Below, piece after piece: positions 16,368 to 25,586 of a stretch of 26,180 nucleotides of DNA. The stretch's first letter is position 1. Every line of letters starts with the position of its first letter. The notes beneath the pieces were generated by a model. That model did not search any database, was not told the origin of the DNA, and saw only the letters and a list, made by a program, of their open reading frames with translations. The position numbers were made by a program, and so were the translations under genes. Source of the stretch: Branchiostoma floridae (Eukaryota; Chordata; Leptocardii; Amphioxiformes; Branchiostomatidae); assembly GCF_000003815.2 (NCBI RefSeq), contig NW_023365716.1:1343257-1369436 (forward strand), in the 5' to 3' direction.

Positions 16368-16459
16368 TGATGGCTGGGTTCATGCGTCTGCCACATAGTA
16401 AAGAGCTTCATACGGAACAAACTGCGAACGAGACGCTCATCAATGAGGAGCCGACATGA
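16368..16459 (+). pseudogene. ZF3 N-terminal segment ending in a premature stop
   Basis: After TCACTTCAG the exon reads TG then ATG GCT GGG (ATG at 16370). It follows ZF4's start, KELHTEQTANETLINEEPT, to codon 29, then TGA at 16457-16459 where ZF4 has GGA. The IKEE motif of ZF4 and ZF1 is also changed, to INEE. The frame after the stop is unbroken and the same as the finger frame, so this is a single nonsense change. From this start only a 29-residue peptide would be made. Confidence 0.75.
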
Positions 16460-17590
16460 GACACTGCATGGCAACAGGATGGACAAGAGAACGTGCTGTG
16501 CCAGGAAACGTACAGTGAGGACCAGGAAACATACGACTACCAACCAACCGGACATCCATGGAACGAGAATTATAGTTGGGAGCAGACAACAGACACGGGA
16601 CGGCAGCAGGACAAGGAAAGGGACGTTCCAAACGACGAAAGGTTCGGTGTAAAAGCAGAAATAGAGGAGTCCGGCTGTGAGGTTTCAACTGAAGAACTGT
16701 GTACTGGGTATCCTGGGAAGGAGATGGACAATCCTGGACACCATGGGAAGGAGAGTGACAGCAGGGAGACCCAGACAACAGACATGGGCCTGCAGCAGGA
16801 AACGTGTGATGTGAACTTTCCCCAACCTGACAACACATCAACCTCACAGGTACAAAAGACCATAGGCATTACTGGAATGTGTGTGGTTGAACACACTGGT
16901 GAGAAACCTTTCGTGTGTGGGGAGTGCGGGTACAGGGCAGCTTATAGGTCTCACATATCCCAACATATGAGAACCCACACAGGAGAGAAACCCTACAAGT
17001 GTCACCATTGTGACTATGCTGCAGCAGACAACACCACTTTGGCCAATCATCAAAGAAAGCACACTGGTGAGAAACCCTACATGTGTGGGGAGTGCGGTTT
17101 TAGGACAACTCGGAAGTCTATATTGTCGGCACATATGAGAACCCACACAGGAGAAAAACCCTACAAGTGCGACCAGTGTGACTTTTCTGCAGCAGTGAAA
17201 TGCAATCTAGACAAGCATATAGCAGCAAAACACACTGGTGAGAAACCCTACATGTGTGGGGAGTGTGGGCACAGGACGGCTCGAAAGTATGACTTATCCA
17301 GACATATGAGAATCCACACAGGAGAAAATCCCTACAAGTGCGACCAGTGTGACTATTCTGCAGCAGTGAAATGCAATCTAGACAAGCATATAGCAGCAAA
17401 ACACACTGGTGAGAAACCCTACATGTGTGGGGAGTGTGGGCACAGGACAGCTCAGAAGTGCCACTTGTCAGTACATATGAGAATCCATACAGGTGAAAAA
17501 CCCTACAAGTGTGACCAGTGCGACTATTCTGCTGCAGACAAATCCTCCTTTAACCGACATGTAAGAAAGCACACCAGTCAAATGACCTAG
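16460..17590 (+). CDS. ZF3 acidic domain and eight C2H2 fingers
   Basis: This is the continuation, in frame, beyond the premature TGA. The acidic part keeps SEDQETYDYQPTGHPW, TTDTGRQQDKERDV, VKAE (a SUMO-type motif) and TTDMGLQQETCDVNFPQPDN. The first in-frame ATG after the stop is at 16724, after most of the acidic domain, so re-initiation would give fingers with little else. Eight fingers follow from about 16915, all with complete ligands, alternating CGEC and CDQC types; two have X4 between the histidines (HIAAKH). Fingers 4-5 and 6-7 are a near-identical tandem copy 171 bp apart. It ends KHTSQMT and TAG at 17590. It could be readthrough, an internally initiated protein, or a young pseudogene. 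Confidence 0.75.
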   Translation, partial: DTAWQQDGQENVLCQETYSEDQETYDYQPTGHPWNENYSWEQTTDTGRQQDKERDVPNDERFGVKAEIEESGCEVSTEELCTGYPGKEMDNPGHHGKESDSRETQTTDMGLQQETCDVNFPQPDNTSTSQVQKTIGITGMCVVEHTGEKPFVCGECGYRAAYRSHISQHMRTHTGEKPYKCHHCDYAAADNTTLANHQRKHTGEKPYMCGECGFRTTRKSILSAHMRTHTGEKPYKCDQCDFSAAVKCNLDKHIAAKHTGEKPYMCGECGHRTARKYDLSRHMRIHTGENPYKCDQCDYSAAVKCNLDKHIAAKHTGEKPYMCGECGHRTAQKCHLSVHMRIHTGEKPYKCDQCDYSAADKSSFNRHVRKHTSQMT

Positions 17591-17725
17591 ATGTGCAAAG
17601 TGTGCTGGAACAAGGCAACTCAAATGTCCAAAAAGCAAAACCTATAAGAACCCACAGAGGAGAAAAACCACATAAGCGTTATCAGTGTAACTACTTTGTA
17701 GCTAGCTAGAAAATCTCACCTTTAT
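17591..17725 (+). pseudogene. Fossil fingers downstream of the ZF3 stop
   Basis: ATGTGCAAAGTGTGCTGGAA (MCKVCWN) keeps a C-X2-C pair. AGAACCCACAGAGGAGAAAA and CGTTATCAGTGTAACTACTT..GTAGCTAGC follow. These correspond to the fossils after ZF2 and to finger 8 of ZF1. Confidence 0.6.
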
Positions 17726-18409
17726 CTACTTTGTATATACCAAAAAACAAAAATCCAAAAGTGTGACAAATGTACAGCAAACAGCTTTACCTACCTACAT
17801 AGTCTCATGACCGCCAGGTCTTGGTGGGGGGGGGGGGGGGTAGTCAGCTTGATCTGTTTGAAATGTAAGAGCTCATACAGGCGACAGATATAGAAGTTAA
17901 CTTTGAACTGCAGCTAGGTGTCGCTGCTAACAATGCAGTCCCAGACGTAAAATACAGCCACATACATAAATATAGCCACACCAAAAACTCTATAGATGTA
18001 GGTTTTGTACCTAAGATAGTAGCCATGATAGATGTGCTCCTTTCTTTTGTGTTGGCCGCTTATTTTTTGATAACATTCATATGTAAGAAAGCTTGTTTGA
18101 AATCGGGCTGTAAAGATAATAAAGACGTAGGTTTTAGACATGAGATAGTTTCGATACGATCTTTGTTTTTTTCCCACCAAAATATAGACATGTCGGTATT
18201 AATTTGAATGCTGGGACATTTTGACATTGGTATGTTTACTTGCTTGAGTCTACTTTATTTGATAGAAGATCTTATATTAGTATTTAGTTTATACGTACCG
18301 ATGTGTATGCTATACATGTATGTATTCGTAGTATTTAAGCTTATAGTAACATAGATGACTGACATGTTTAAAAACTGAGCATAATATGGTAAATCTCATT
18401 CAAAATAAA
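17726..18409 (+). other. ZF3 3' UTR with polyadenylation signal
   Basis: It ends in AATAAA at 18404-18409 and aligns with the ZF2 3' UTR and the two orphan copies. It contains a G run at 17824-17840. Confidence 0.65.
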
Positions 18410-18914
18410 GTAAGTCTAAGTAAAGGTAGTAACTTGCATTGGTTTTGGTTAATATCGTCTGATAATTTTGACTCCCTTGTCTTCGCAGCTTAAGATATGT
18501 AGACATCTCCTACCGTGGCGTAATTTTGACAGAAAAAACAAACAAACATAATTTCTTCGAAGATAAGATTTTTATTTTTATTTTAATCGTACCCCAATAG
18601 CATCCTTGTGGAAGCAGCGTCTCAAAATCCTAACGTGAGTTGAGGAAGAAATCCTGCGCATATCGAATCCCACCTAACCTTCAAAACCTGACAGAATCTG
18701 AAAAGTAGAAATTGAGATAAAATGTTTTTGTTTGTTTGTCAAGAAATCTCCATTAGTGTTGAAATACATACACTACTTTTTTTGGATTACTTTTTCATAA
18801 AATACATGAATTATAACCACTGCTACTTCATCTATAGCGTTTTGCTAGGTTCAAAACCAGAGAGTAAAGCGTTGTGCGGCGATCCGTGGTTTAACCTATT
18901 GAGTATCAGGTTTG

Positions 18915-18961
18915 TGACCTCTCACCTTTACCATGTAGGTGAGCTGACGTCCGCCATTTTG
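18915..18961 (+). promoter_or_regulatory. ZF4 core promoter: DR1, CRE-like and YY1 sites
   Basis: TGACCTCTCACCT (18915-18927) is AGGTGA-G-AGGTCA on the other strand. It differs from the ZF3 copy only at the spacer base. GCTGACGTCCGCCATTTTG follows and ends at 18961: TGACGTC then the YY1-type CCGCCATTTTG. Confidence 0.6.
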
Positions 18962-19060
18962 TTTTGTGTCTCGTCTAGCGTTTTTCAAATCCTCCAAACT
19001 GACGCGATTTTTACCGATTTGTAGGAGTCTTGGAGACCGCTTACTACCATTGACCTTCAG
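18962..19060 (+). other. ZF4 non-coding first exon (approximate)
   Basis: The stretch ends at TGACCTTCAG|GTAAGACA (GT at 19061) and is homologous to the ZF3 exon ending at 15529. The 5' end is undefined. No coding frame extends to the finger exon. Confidence 0.5.
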
Positions 19061-20551
19061 GTAAGACATTTGGTTGTCGTTAATGCTTCCTGATTGGGGC
19101 TTGTTCGGCGGCGAATTAGAATTAGAGGCGTGTTTGTGATTGGTAGTCGATGGGGAGGGGGGCATTGAAACGAATGATCGAGATATCGTAGCAGAACACA
19201 GTTTTTCGCCTATGGGGATTTACATGGTTAAGGACCCCAAAGTGAGGTGGTTCGACGACTCAAAAAATATATCAGGGTGCAAAAGTAATTAACAAGAATT
19301 CGATATGTTGGAGTTGAGGGTATAATCTACAACATATGTGAAAATGAGATGAAGTTTGCCTGCCCGTTTTCCCAGAAAGAACACTTTGAAATGACCCCCA
19401 GCGGAGGTCACCATACTGCAGCCGACACACGGAAGTAGCGGGAACCGGATTCGTGCGCGAAATTCTACCCAGCCAAACAAACATCGTAACCCAACTCATA
19501 CAGCCTCAAAACTTACGTATCCCTCTACTATTCACCACAGTTTCCGACTCGCTGACGTGCACAGAAAAATTTCTATGGCTTTTCAAGAACTGCGACGACC
19601 TATTTTGTGCCCGATCTACTTATGTCCACGGGGGTCGCCCATAAATACTGTGTTATGCGACCATATGTCAAAATTTAAGGTGCAAATCAGACAAATTGTT
19701 GTATCAGATAACATAAATGATAGATGAAATGAAAACGGTTATATTCGTGCATCATAAAACAAGACGTTTCCTTGAGCTTACCATGAAAAAGAAAACTCTG
19801 TAAGGTCTCACATATCCAAATGTAAGAAAGGAGTAGAGAAACAATATCATGGCTACCAAGATTTACACCCCTCTCCGAACCCAGACCACCAATCCAGCAA
19901 CGTAAGCCGCTATTCCAAAAGGAATCAGAGCCGTTTGGCTGTGCTTGAAATTCAACCCCACTGTTACACAAATGCCAAGAAGCTGCAGTGCCAGTGAAAT
20001 GTGTTTTTCTACCTGACTGATGCCAGATGGCGTAAACAGTGCTATATTATGTATTTACGTGTCCTCTCTTCTATTACACAATTGGGCAGTCTGTGCTTAT
20101 TGTAAGTCATGTTCATTCTACCACAAAGATAACGTCTAAAACCTGGAAGCGCATGTGTATAAAGATGTCATAGATTGTTATGTGTCTATAGTATGTGTCT
20201 GTAGTTATGTGTCTGTATTGTTGTGTTGTATGCATTCTGTTTGTACAATGAGTCAATTTGTGCCTGTGTTGAATAAAGAAATACTATGTTGTTCTATCCC
20301 CTAATTGATACATATCCAAGTCTTGTTACTGAAAAAAATTGAGGGTTTTGTTGTGCTGTATGCATTCTGTTTTTACTAGGGGTCAATTCTTGCCTGTAAT
20401 AAAGTACATTGTTTTATGAATTATATTGTTGTATCCCGTATGAAATGTTCAAATCTTGTAACAATACATCCTTTTTCTTGTTTATGAAATGTTTGTAAAA
20501 GAATTGATAAAAATATTTGTTGTTATCCTTGTTTTCTTGCCATTATTTCAG
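19061..20551. other. ZF4 intron
   Basis: Runs from GTAAGACA to CCATTATTTCAG. It contains GGGGAGGGGGGC at 19152-19163, the diverged 475-bp-type element at 19186-19662, and blocks shared with the ZF3 intron. Near its end two diverged copies of a TTGTGTTGTATGCATTCTGT ..GTCAAT.. TGCCTGT..AATAAAG stretch lie in tandem (about 20219-20275 and 20348-20405). No gene is seen. Confidence 0.6.
19186..19662. mobile_element. 475-bp inverted-repeat element, diverged copy 3
   Basis: Aligns with 97-571 throughout, for example TATGGGGATTTACATGGTTA and ACCCCCAGCGGAGGTCA. The left end has decayed; the right end ACTGTGTTATGCGACC is clear. The ZF3 intron lacks it at the matching place (15632-15640), so it was inserted after the ZF3/ZF4 duplication or lost from ZF3. 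Flanks ATATCGTA and ATATGTCA may be a worn 8-bp target duplication. Confidence 0.7.
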
Positions 20552-22227
20552 AGATGGTGGAGTTCACATGTGTGCTTCCTGTTCAAGAGCTTCAAGCGGA
20601 ACAAACTGCAGACGAGACGCACATCAAAGAGGAGCCGACAGGAGACACTGGATGGCAACAGGATGGACAAGAGAACGTGCTGTGCCAGGAAACGTACAGT
20701 GAGGACCAGGAAACATACGACTACCAACCAACCGAACATCGATATCCTAGGAACGAGACTTACAACAGTTGGGAGCAGACAACACACACGGGACTGCAGC
20801 AGGACGAAAAAAGGGACGAAACGTGCGGTGTAAAAGCAGAAATGGAAGAGTCCAGCTGTGGATTTGTTAGTATTGGAGAACATTCTTGGAAGGAGATGGA
20901 ACTTTATGGAAATCCTGGGAAGGAGAGTGACAGCAGAGAGACCCAGACAACAGACATGGGCCTGCAGCAGGAAACGTGTGATGTGAACTTTCCCCAACCT
21001 GACAACACATCAACTTCACATGTACAGGAGAGAGGCAAGATAGGTAGGCATGTTGTTAAACACACCGGTGAGAAACCCTACATGTGTGGGGAGTGTGGGT
21101 ACAGAACGGCTGAAAGGTCTAACTTATCCGTACACATGAGAACTCATACAGGAGAAAAACCCTACAAGTGCGACCAGTGCGACTATTCTGTAGCACACAA
21201 ATCCCACTTGTCTCGACACCAAAGAAAGCATACAGGTGAGAAACCCTACATGTGTGGGGAGTGCGGGTACAGGACAGCTCAAAGGTGTACATTATCCCTA
21301 CATATGAAAACCCATACAGGAGAGAAGCCTTACAAATGTGACCAGTGTGAGTATGCTGCTGCACATAAATCCAACTTGGACAAACATGTAAGAAAACACA
21401 CTGGGGAGAAACCCTACATGTGTGGGGAGTGTGGGTATAGGGCAGCTCTAAAGGCCCATTTATCCCAACATATGAGAACCCACACAGGAGAAAGACCATA
21501 CAAGTGTGACCAGTGCGACTATTCTGCAGCACAGAAATCCACCTTAGACCGACATCTAGCAAAACACACTAGGGAGTGTGGGCACAGGTTGGCTCGAAAA
21601 TCCAAATTATTCCCACATATGAGAACCCGTACCGGTGAGAAACCCTACATGTGTGGGGAATGTGGGTACGGGACAACTTGTAAGTCTCACTTATCCCGAC
21701 ACATGAGAACCCACACAGGAGAAAAGCCCTACAAGTGTGACCAGTGTGACTACTCTGCGGCAGAAAAGTTATCTTTGAACGAACATTTAGCAAAGCATAC
21801 TGGTGAGAAACCCTTCATGTGCGGGGAGTGTGGGTTCAGGACAGCTATTAAGTCTGACTTATGTCGACATATGAGAATCCACACAGGAGAAAAGCCCTAC
21901 AAGTGTGACCAGTGCGACTATTCTGCTGCACATAAATCCAACTTGGTCACACATGTAACAAAACACACCGGTGAGAAACCCTACATGTGTGGAGAGTGTG
22001 GGTACAGGGCGGCTCAGAAGGCTCACGTATCCCGACATATGAGAACGCACACAGGAGTAAAACCCTACAAGTGTGAGCAGTGCGACTATTCAACAGGACG
22101 AAAATTCACTTTGGGCCAACATATGAGAACCCATACAGGAGAAAAGCCCTACAAGTGTGACCAGTGTGACTATTCTGCTGCACATAAATGCTCCTTAAAC
22201 CGACATGAAAAGAAAGCACACCGGTAA
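20552..22227 (+). CDS. ZF4: acidic N-terminus and C2H2 zinc-finger array (intact)
   Basis: The exon follows CCATTATTTCAG. The ATG at 20554 has good context (GAGATGG) and opens 557 codons. Residues 1-160 are acidic, with EQTADETHIKEEPTGDTG (SUMO-type IKEE), SEDQETYDY, VKAE (a second SUMO-type motif) and TTDMGLQQETCDVNFPQPDN. Then come 14 finger positions from about 21077, alternating MCGECGYRTA and KCDQCDYSAA types with TGEKPY linkers. Position 7 is degenerate: a 21-base in-frame deletion at 21570 removed the linker and first Cys, and its last His is Arg. The last finger has X4 between the histidines and the protein ends almost at once (HEKKAHR). Contact residues (-1,2,3,6) differ widely between fingers. 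The exon begins two bases before the ATG, so it would also be in frame after a phase-1 exon, as in ZF1. Expected: nuclear DNA-binding protein. Confidence 0.9.
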
Positions 22228-22420
22228 AAAGACCTAGCTGTGCGGAGTGTGCGGGTACAGGACAACTCAAATGTCTAAATAGCCAAGCATATAAGAACCT
22301 AAAGAGGAGGAAAAAATACATGTATAATTGTGTTACTGCAGGCATCTAGGACATCTTACCTTTATCTACTTTTCGAAAGACATACAAAAGAAACTTACTT
22401 CACAAGTGTGACAAATGTAC
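22228..22420 (+). pseudogene. Fossil fingers downstream of the ZF4 stop
   Basis: CTGTGCGGAGTGTGCGGGTA reads LCGVCGYR, with RTTQMSK following: the first half of a CGEC-type finger just after the stop codon. AAGAACCTAAAGAGGAGGAA follows where ZF2 and ZF3 have the linker fossil. Confidence 0.6.
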
Positions 22421-23067
22421 ATCAAACAGCTTACCTAAACTACCTAGTCCCACGACCTCCAGGTCATGGGGGAGTGATGCAAGGCAACCAGCAGGATCTT
22501 TTTGAAATATAAGAGCTTATAGTTATACTGGCGACAGGTGTACAGCATACAACTTTGTCCTCTTGAAACGTGAAAAGCTGTAGGGTGGAAGACCTCTAGT
22601 GGAATGTGAATTGTCTTAATCTGTACCTGTGCCCGAGAACTACTCTGTGGTAAGGAATTATACATGAGAGGCAGACATGTCCCAGCGAGATTGCGAGGAT
22701 TTTGGCATATGTGTCTTACATAATTCGACGAAGATTTTGTACATATAGTTTCAGTACTTTGGCATTGACTTTCTGTTTTGAATTTTACATGTTCTTTTTA
22801 AATGTCGGAGATGATAGGAGTATAGAATTTAAACACGTTCTAACAGCATTATATTTACGTGCTTTACTGAAGTCTTTTCGGTTTCATAACCTCCTGCTTG
22901 TAATAATCAGCATATCGAGTGTATTATATACATATAGAAGAATTGACTTGACTTACTTAAACAGTAGTAGTCTGTTCACGGATATTCTCAGTTTGCTTAT
23001 AGCTATATATATCCTAACAAAATGTTTGAAAACGTAGCGTAACTTTCTAAAGACCTTTCACAATAAA
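22421..23067 (+). other. ZF4 3' UTR with polyadenylation signal
   Basis: AATAAA at 23062-23067. The first part aligns with the ZF3 3' UTR (GACAAATGTACA.CAAACAGCTT). The second half does not, so the duplication boundary lies near 22560. Confidence 0.6.
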
Positions 23068-24605
23068 ATTAATGTAGGGAAAATTTGTGATTTGGTGTTG
23101 ATTTCCTATTTTGACATAAAAGAGTTACAAAGCCCGACCTTTTGTAGAAATTTAACTGTCCCAAAACATCATCCCACCCCAAAATGGATTTTCACCCCCC
23201 CCCCCAATACAAGAATAGACTCTCCCTGAACACCCCTTTCTCCGCAAAATGGACTGGTCTAGGTAACCCATTTTCCATTCCAATTGCTAAAGCCACCCAT
23301 ATACCAGATTCCAGATCAGTTGGCTATTTCGTGAAACAAGAACCCGAAATCTACATTTTTGGTAAAAAATGAGAAAAAAAATCTAATTTCTAGCGTTTGA
23401 CTAAGTCTTTATCGTAAAATTGACTTTCTGCATGAACACATTGTGTGTTTGAGTTGTGCACAGGTGATTGTTGATTAATGAGAACAGGTGAATAGCAGGT
23501 GTTAGGACAGGAGAAAAGGTGGACTGAAGGATGGATCTTCATTCTTGCTTCCTGGTACAACTACCCTTCTTGAAAACAATAAAATATTAATTCTGTGTCC
23601 CATTTTGAAAAAGCCAGACAATCATATTTTCGCTACGCTACTGTTGATGGGAACGGCTGACATTGTATAAAACTCAGCGAACAAAGAAACCTCCACATTA
23701 GATACCTTTTCTTTGTTATTACCCTTCTCTCCAGGTAAAGGTAGTCCCATATAACCGCCTTAAAAGGCCGCAGATCACAGAATTGTTATCCACTGTTTGT
23801 AGGGCACGGCAGTCCAACCCTCTTCTCCCATTTTAATTCTTGGAGTCCATTTCAAGATGCCGCCTTCTAAATGTAATCTGAAAGTTGGTAAAATTCAATG
23901 TCAACCATTAGATAAAATCATTGTAACTTTACCAAAAAAGTGCATCGTTCGGTCTAGTACCTTTAATTTACCCATTCTGGTACCCATTGTGTTCTTAAGC
24001 ATTATTCAGGCCATGCGTCAAACGGCACCATGGCGAAGTATGTTAGTAACGTCGCCCATACCATACCTTATCCAGCTTCGCCTTTTAGCGTCACTCTCGC
24101 AATCTTCCTCATGTAATCAGTACTGTTAAAATTTACAATTACGTGAGAAGTACAAATCGTCCTACAGAATCTGCAAATCAAAGTTTCACACTGTAAGATT
24201 TCTCTTTAAGTCGATCATTTTAGACCTGTCAAACATTTCTTGTGTAAGCGTGAAAACATAGGAAAAATAACAAAGTCTTCGACACGCCGAGCAAAGTATT
24301 TTGATTTGTCTGACCCACAAACCGCAGAACCTAAATTAAATGGACTTTTATATAATTCTAGATTACCCTTCTTGCAGACAATAGTACAGCAATTCTGTGT
24401 CCCATTTTGAAAGATCTAGACAATCAGAATTTCGCTACTGCTTATGGGAAGGCTCGAAATTGTAACAAAAAAATATTCACACTCCACATTTCTGTTCAGT
24501 TTTGTTTCCGTTGGGATTGTTCTCTAGCTGTCGTCCTTCAGACAGTTGCACAAATTCTTTGCTCTCTAAACTGTGGCTTACAGTCTGTACCAGTATTCAG
24601 AATAC
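23068..24605. other. Intergenic region between ZF4 and the membrane-protein gene
   Basis: AT-rich with C runs (about 23196-23206). It includes a diverged direct repeat of about 140 bp (23561-23700 and 24363-24500; separate entry). Short open frames show no domain. Confidence 0.5.
23561..24500. repeat. Direct repeat pair of about 140 bp
   Basis: TACCCTTCTTG.A.ACAATA.. AATTCTGTGTCCCATTTTGAAA and GCCAGACAATCATATTTTCGCTAC (23566-23700) recur as ACCCTTCTTGCAGACAATAG, AATTCTGTGTCCCATTTTGA, TAGACAATCAGAATTTCGCTAC (24364-24500). The second copy lies just upstream of the membrane-protein gene. Confidence 0.7.
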
Positions 24606-24656
24606 GATGAAGAGTAAAAGAAGTAGGAGTAACACTAACAGGAGGACCGTTGATTG
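24606..24656 (+). other. Possible upstream ORF in the leader
   Basis: ATG at 24606 opens 16 codons to a TGA at 24654-24656, 43 bases before the main ATG. It would act as a uORF only if transcription starts upstream, which cannot be seen. Confidence 0.3.
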
Positions 24657-24698
24657 ATTCCATCAGTTTAAGACTACGACGAACAGCAGGTGGTAGTG

Positions 24699-25326
24699 AT
24701 GGAGGAAAGTAGTCAGGCAGTCGATCCGGACGGATTCTACTCAACAACATCAGGTACATATGAGGAAGCGCAACCGGTAGTGGCGAGAAATGCCCCCTCT
24801 GCACATAGAGTCAGGACAGAAACATCGGCCGCTTCAGAAGACGTCTACTCAAGACCATCAGGTGTTTATGAAGAAGCACAGCTTGTGAAACCAAGTAACG
24901 TTCCCACCAGCAAAACAGTCACGCTAAGAGCAGAAACAGCGGCTACTCCAGAAGACGTCTACTCAACGCCATCGGGTGTTTATGAAGAAGCCAACCCGGT
25001 TCAGGCAGGTAACGTTCTTACCGGCCAAACAATCACTCTAACAGAAACATGGACTGCTCAAGATAACGTCTACTCAACGCCATCAGGTATTTATGAAGAA
25101 GGGGAACCCGTGCAGCAAATTAACGTGCTCTCTGGAGGGACAGTTAAAACAGAAACAGCGGCCACTCCAGAAGACGTCTACTCAACTCCATCGGGTACGT
25201 ACGAAGAGCCGGAAGTGATAGTGATGCGTGATGTTGCCCCCGGCCAAGGCGGCAGAGAAGGAACTTTCGTGACTGGGCAAAACCGAGGAAAAGAGCAAGC
25301 AGCTGATCGCACTGGTTCCTCAGCTG
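24699..25326 (+). CDS. Membrane protein exon 1: five tyrosine-pair repeats
   Basis: The ATG at 24699 (GTGATGG context) opens 209 codons plus one base to the donor GCTG|GTAAGT. Five imperfect repeats of 36-38 residues each carry the core DVYSTPSGVYEEAxPV. The tyrosines are at 14/21, 50/57, 88/95, 124/131 and 161/168, always Y-x6-Y. The first Tyr is Y-S-x-P in repeats 2-5, a YxxP motif as bound by Crk-type SH2 domains. The second is followed by Glu-Glu, as in sites favoured by Src-family kinases and SH2 domains. There is no signal peptide; the stretch is hydrophilic, acidic and low in Cys. With exon 2 it forms the likely cytoplasmic part of a type II membrane protein. Family not recognised with certainty. 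Confidence 0.75.
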
Positions 25327-25586
25327 GTAAGTAAATTTGTTTATCACAAATCACAAGAATAACCATCTTATATTGACACTTCCTAGGTACGAGTATATCC
25401 ACCACTTAAAGTATATCTTGAATCCATATTGGTGCCCAAGGTTCATTCAATGTGGACGAGTGAAATATCTTTTGGCATTACATTTTGCGATTGCATCATA
25501 GGTTAGTGGAATAATATTCTGGCTTTCTCGATCATAATGTTTATAATGTCTAGAACATTCAAAATTTCAAACATCTCTCTTCTCAG

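Noticed and set aside
20548-20997. Long minus-strand frames across the zinc-finger exons (also 6867-7271, 16440-16847, 21119-21562)
   Set aside because: They are antisense shadows of the repetitive finger and acidic codons and show no domain of their own.
22702-23037. Hydrophobic 111-codon frame after ZF4
   Set aside because: It starts at TTG, lies between ZF4's stop and its AATAAA, and has no splice context. It is most likely a chance frame in an AT-rich 3' UTR.
24690-24698. Earlier GTG start for the tyrosine-repeat gene
   Set aside because: Eukaryotic context; the ATG at 24699 has a fair initiation context and is preferred.
24699-25326. ITAM or ITIM motifs in the tyrosine repeats
   Set aside because: Neither tyrosine has Leu, Ile or Val at +3, and the Y-Y spacing is 7, too short for an ITAM.
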